Of a stretch of DNA of 15,452 nt, positions 14,862-15,452 are shown one piece after another. The translations under genes were made by a program, and so were the position numbers. The stretch is from an archaeon. GTDB taxonomy: Archaea > Asgardarchaeota > Hermodarchaeia > Hermodarchaeales > Hermodarchaeaceae. The notes below the pieces were generated by a model, which searched no databases, was not told where the DNA came from, and saw only the letters and a list, made by a program, of their open reading frames with translations. The DNA lies in NCBI GenBank assembly GCA_016550405.1, contig JABXGX010000095.1:1-15452 (forward strand), given 5' to 3'. The first letter of the stretch is position 1. Every line of letters begins with the position of its first letter.

Positions 14862-15242
14862 TTAGCTGGTACCAATCTTTTCAACCGCAGAGCGAAGACT
14901 CCGAATAATTAAACCTAGACTGGGAGCGGCATCTTTTCCGGCGATGGCAATGACTAGGGTTTTTGACGCAGTGACGGCCACGGTATAACCTTTGTCTGTT
15001 TCCAGATACATCGATTGTACTGGACCTTGATCGACAGCTTTGCTTACAGTTTTGGTTTCCTTCAAGAGAGTATTAATGCTTGAAGTAATGTTATTATGGT
15101 CCATATCTCGCAGAGTTTGTCCAGCAATTACCTTGCCTGCTTGAGAGGCTGCAATAATCCCCTCAAGTTCGGGAATAGTGTCCATGATTTCTGCAAGAAT
15201 CTGTTCAACTTCTTTCTTTCCGAGCATGAAAGCCACACCCAT
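14862..15242 (-). CDS. Roadblock/LC7 domain protein
   Basis: A 126-aa single-domain protein of the roadblock/LC7 (MglB-like) family, which forms homodimers that often regulate small Ras-like GTPases. The fold is visible: helix EVEQILAEIMDTIPELEG, strand IIAASQAGKVIAGQTL, long helix NITSSINTLLKETKTVSKAV, strands VQSMYLETDKGYTVAVTAS and LVIAIAGKDA, and helix GLIIRSLRSAVEKI. There is no transmembrane or signal segment. The ATG at 15242 is supported by a TATA element about 33 nt upstream. An internal ATG at 15227 is the alternative and would lose only five residues. It is upstream of smc on the same strand with a 139-bp gap and is divergent from the gene at the right edge. The GTPase partner is not identifiable here. 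Confidence 0.88.
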   Translation of the reverse strand: MGVAFMLGKKEVEQILAEIMDTIPELEGIIAASQAGKVIAGQTLRDMDHNNITSSINTLLKETKTVSKAVDQGPVQSMYLETDKGYTVAVTASKTLVIAIAGKDAAPSLGLIIRSLRSAVEKIGTS

Positions 15243-15271
15243 CGCCAGAGAACTTTGGCAATATGGTTGCG

Positions 15272-15279
15272 ATAAAAAG
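15272..15279 (-). promoter_or_regulatory. TATA-like element of the roadblock gene
   Basis: The - strand reads CTTTTTAT, centred about 33 nt before the ATG at 15242; this predicts a leader of only a few bases. A second A/T-rich box (TTTTTAAA, near 15297-15304) lies further upstream. Confidence 0.45.
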
Positions 15280-15372
15280 AATTTGGTTTCCTTGGTTTAA
15301 AAACTGTCCGTCAGAAAGACAGAAGGAGTAGATTTTTTCAAAACTTCGCCATTATCTCCGAACAAGAGGGAA

Positions 15373-15380
15373 CTTTTATA
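15373..15380 (+). promoter_or_regulatory. TATA box of the right-edge + strand gene
   Basis: CTTTTATA lies about 50 nt before an ATG with a good Shine-Dalgarno. A short inverted repeat CCACT-AGTC-AGTGG (15395-15408) falls at the expected transcription start and could be an operator. Confidence 0.5.
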
Positions 15381-15427
15381 ACTTCAATAAGAGACCACTA
15401 GTCAGTGGCTAGAGAGTGTGGAGTACA

Positions 15428-15452
15428 ATGATTGGCGGAAAAGCACTAAAAG
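15428..15452 (+). CDS. Start of an unidentified gene, cut by the right edge
   Basis: An ATG at 15428 opens a frame reading MIGGKALK to the window end. GGAG (15419-15423 region) lies 4-6 nt before it, and a TATA box is about 50 nt upstream. Eight residues are too few to name the protein. The basic start resembles the N-terminus of small Ras-like GTPases, which often neighbour roadblock proteins, but this is only a guess. Confidence 0.45.

Overview
This window is archaeal. It carries box C/D RNP proteins (Nop5, fibrillarin), Trm1, TFB, a TFE-beta/RPC34 protein, Gar1, SRP19, ribosomal protein S8e and a complete SMC-ScpA-ScpB condensin. Base composition is moderate (roughly 40% GC by eye) and even across the genes. 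TATA-type promoters, near-leaderless genes and many GTG/TTG starts are also archaeal traits. An Asgard archaeon is the most economical reading. Canonical SMC-ScpAB argues against Crenarchaeota. TFE-beta with a four-cysteine Fe-S motif argues against most Euryarchaeota. A small longin-like protein and a stand-alone roadblock/LC7 protein flank the SMC genes, and such proteins are typical of Asgard genomes. The lineage is an inference; no rRNA gene is present.

Region 1 (1-5133, + strand) is a compact RNA-modification operon: nop5 (5' end outside the window), flpA, a DUF61/UPF0216 gene, a COG1395 HTH regulator, trm1 and an FtsJ/RlmE methyltransferase. Neighbouring genes overlap or lie within a few bases of each other. 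It combines guide-RNA-directed 2'-O-methylation (Nop5-fibrillarin), stand-alone 2'-O-methylation (FtsJ) and tRNA G26 dimethylation.

Region 2 (5114-7223, - strand) reads srp19, gar1, tfb, TFE-beta in transcription order. It joins protein targeting, H/ACA RNP assembly and the basal transcription factors. The tfb gene is the oddity: its zinc ribbon is intact, but no ATG, GTG or TTG lies in frame upstream of it. TFE-beta and ftsJ converge and overlap by 20 bp.

Region 3 (7323-9249) holds hypA (+), rps8e (-) and hypE (+). HypA and HypE mature [NiFe] hydrogenases; no hydrogenase structural gene is in the window.

Region 4 (9257-15242, - strand) reads roadblock/LC7, smc, scpA, scpB, longin-like protein. 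SMC, the ScpA kleisin and ScpB form the chromosome-organising complex. A divergent promoter and the first codons of an unidentified + strand gene close the window.

I found no tRNA, rRNA, CRISPR array, insertion sequence or integrase. The strongest points for a second look are the missing tfb start codon, the tfb/TFE-beta pair with its intervening hairpin, and the longin and roadblock proteins bracketing SMC-ScpAB. I do not see a clearly new multi-gene system here; most genes are conserved housekeeping genes.
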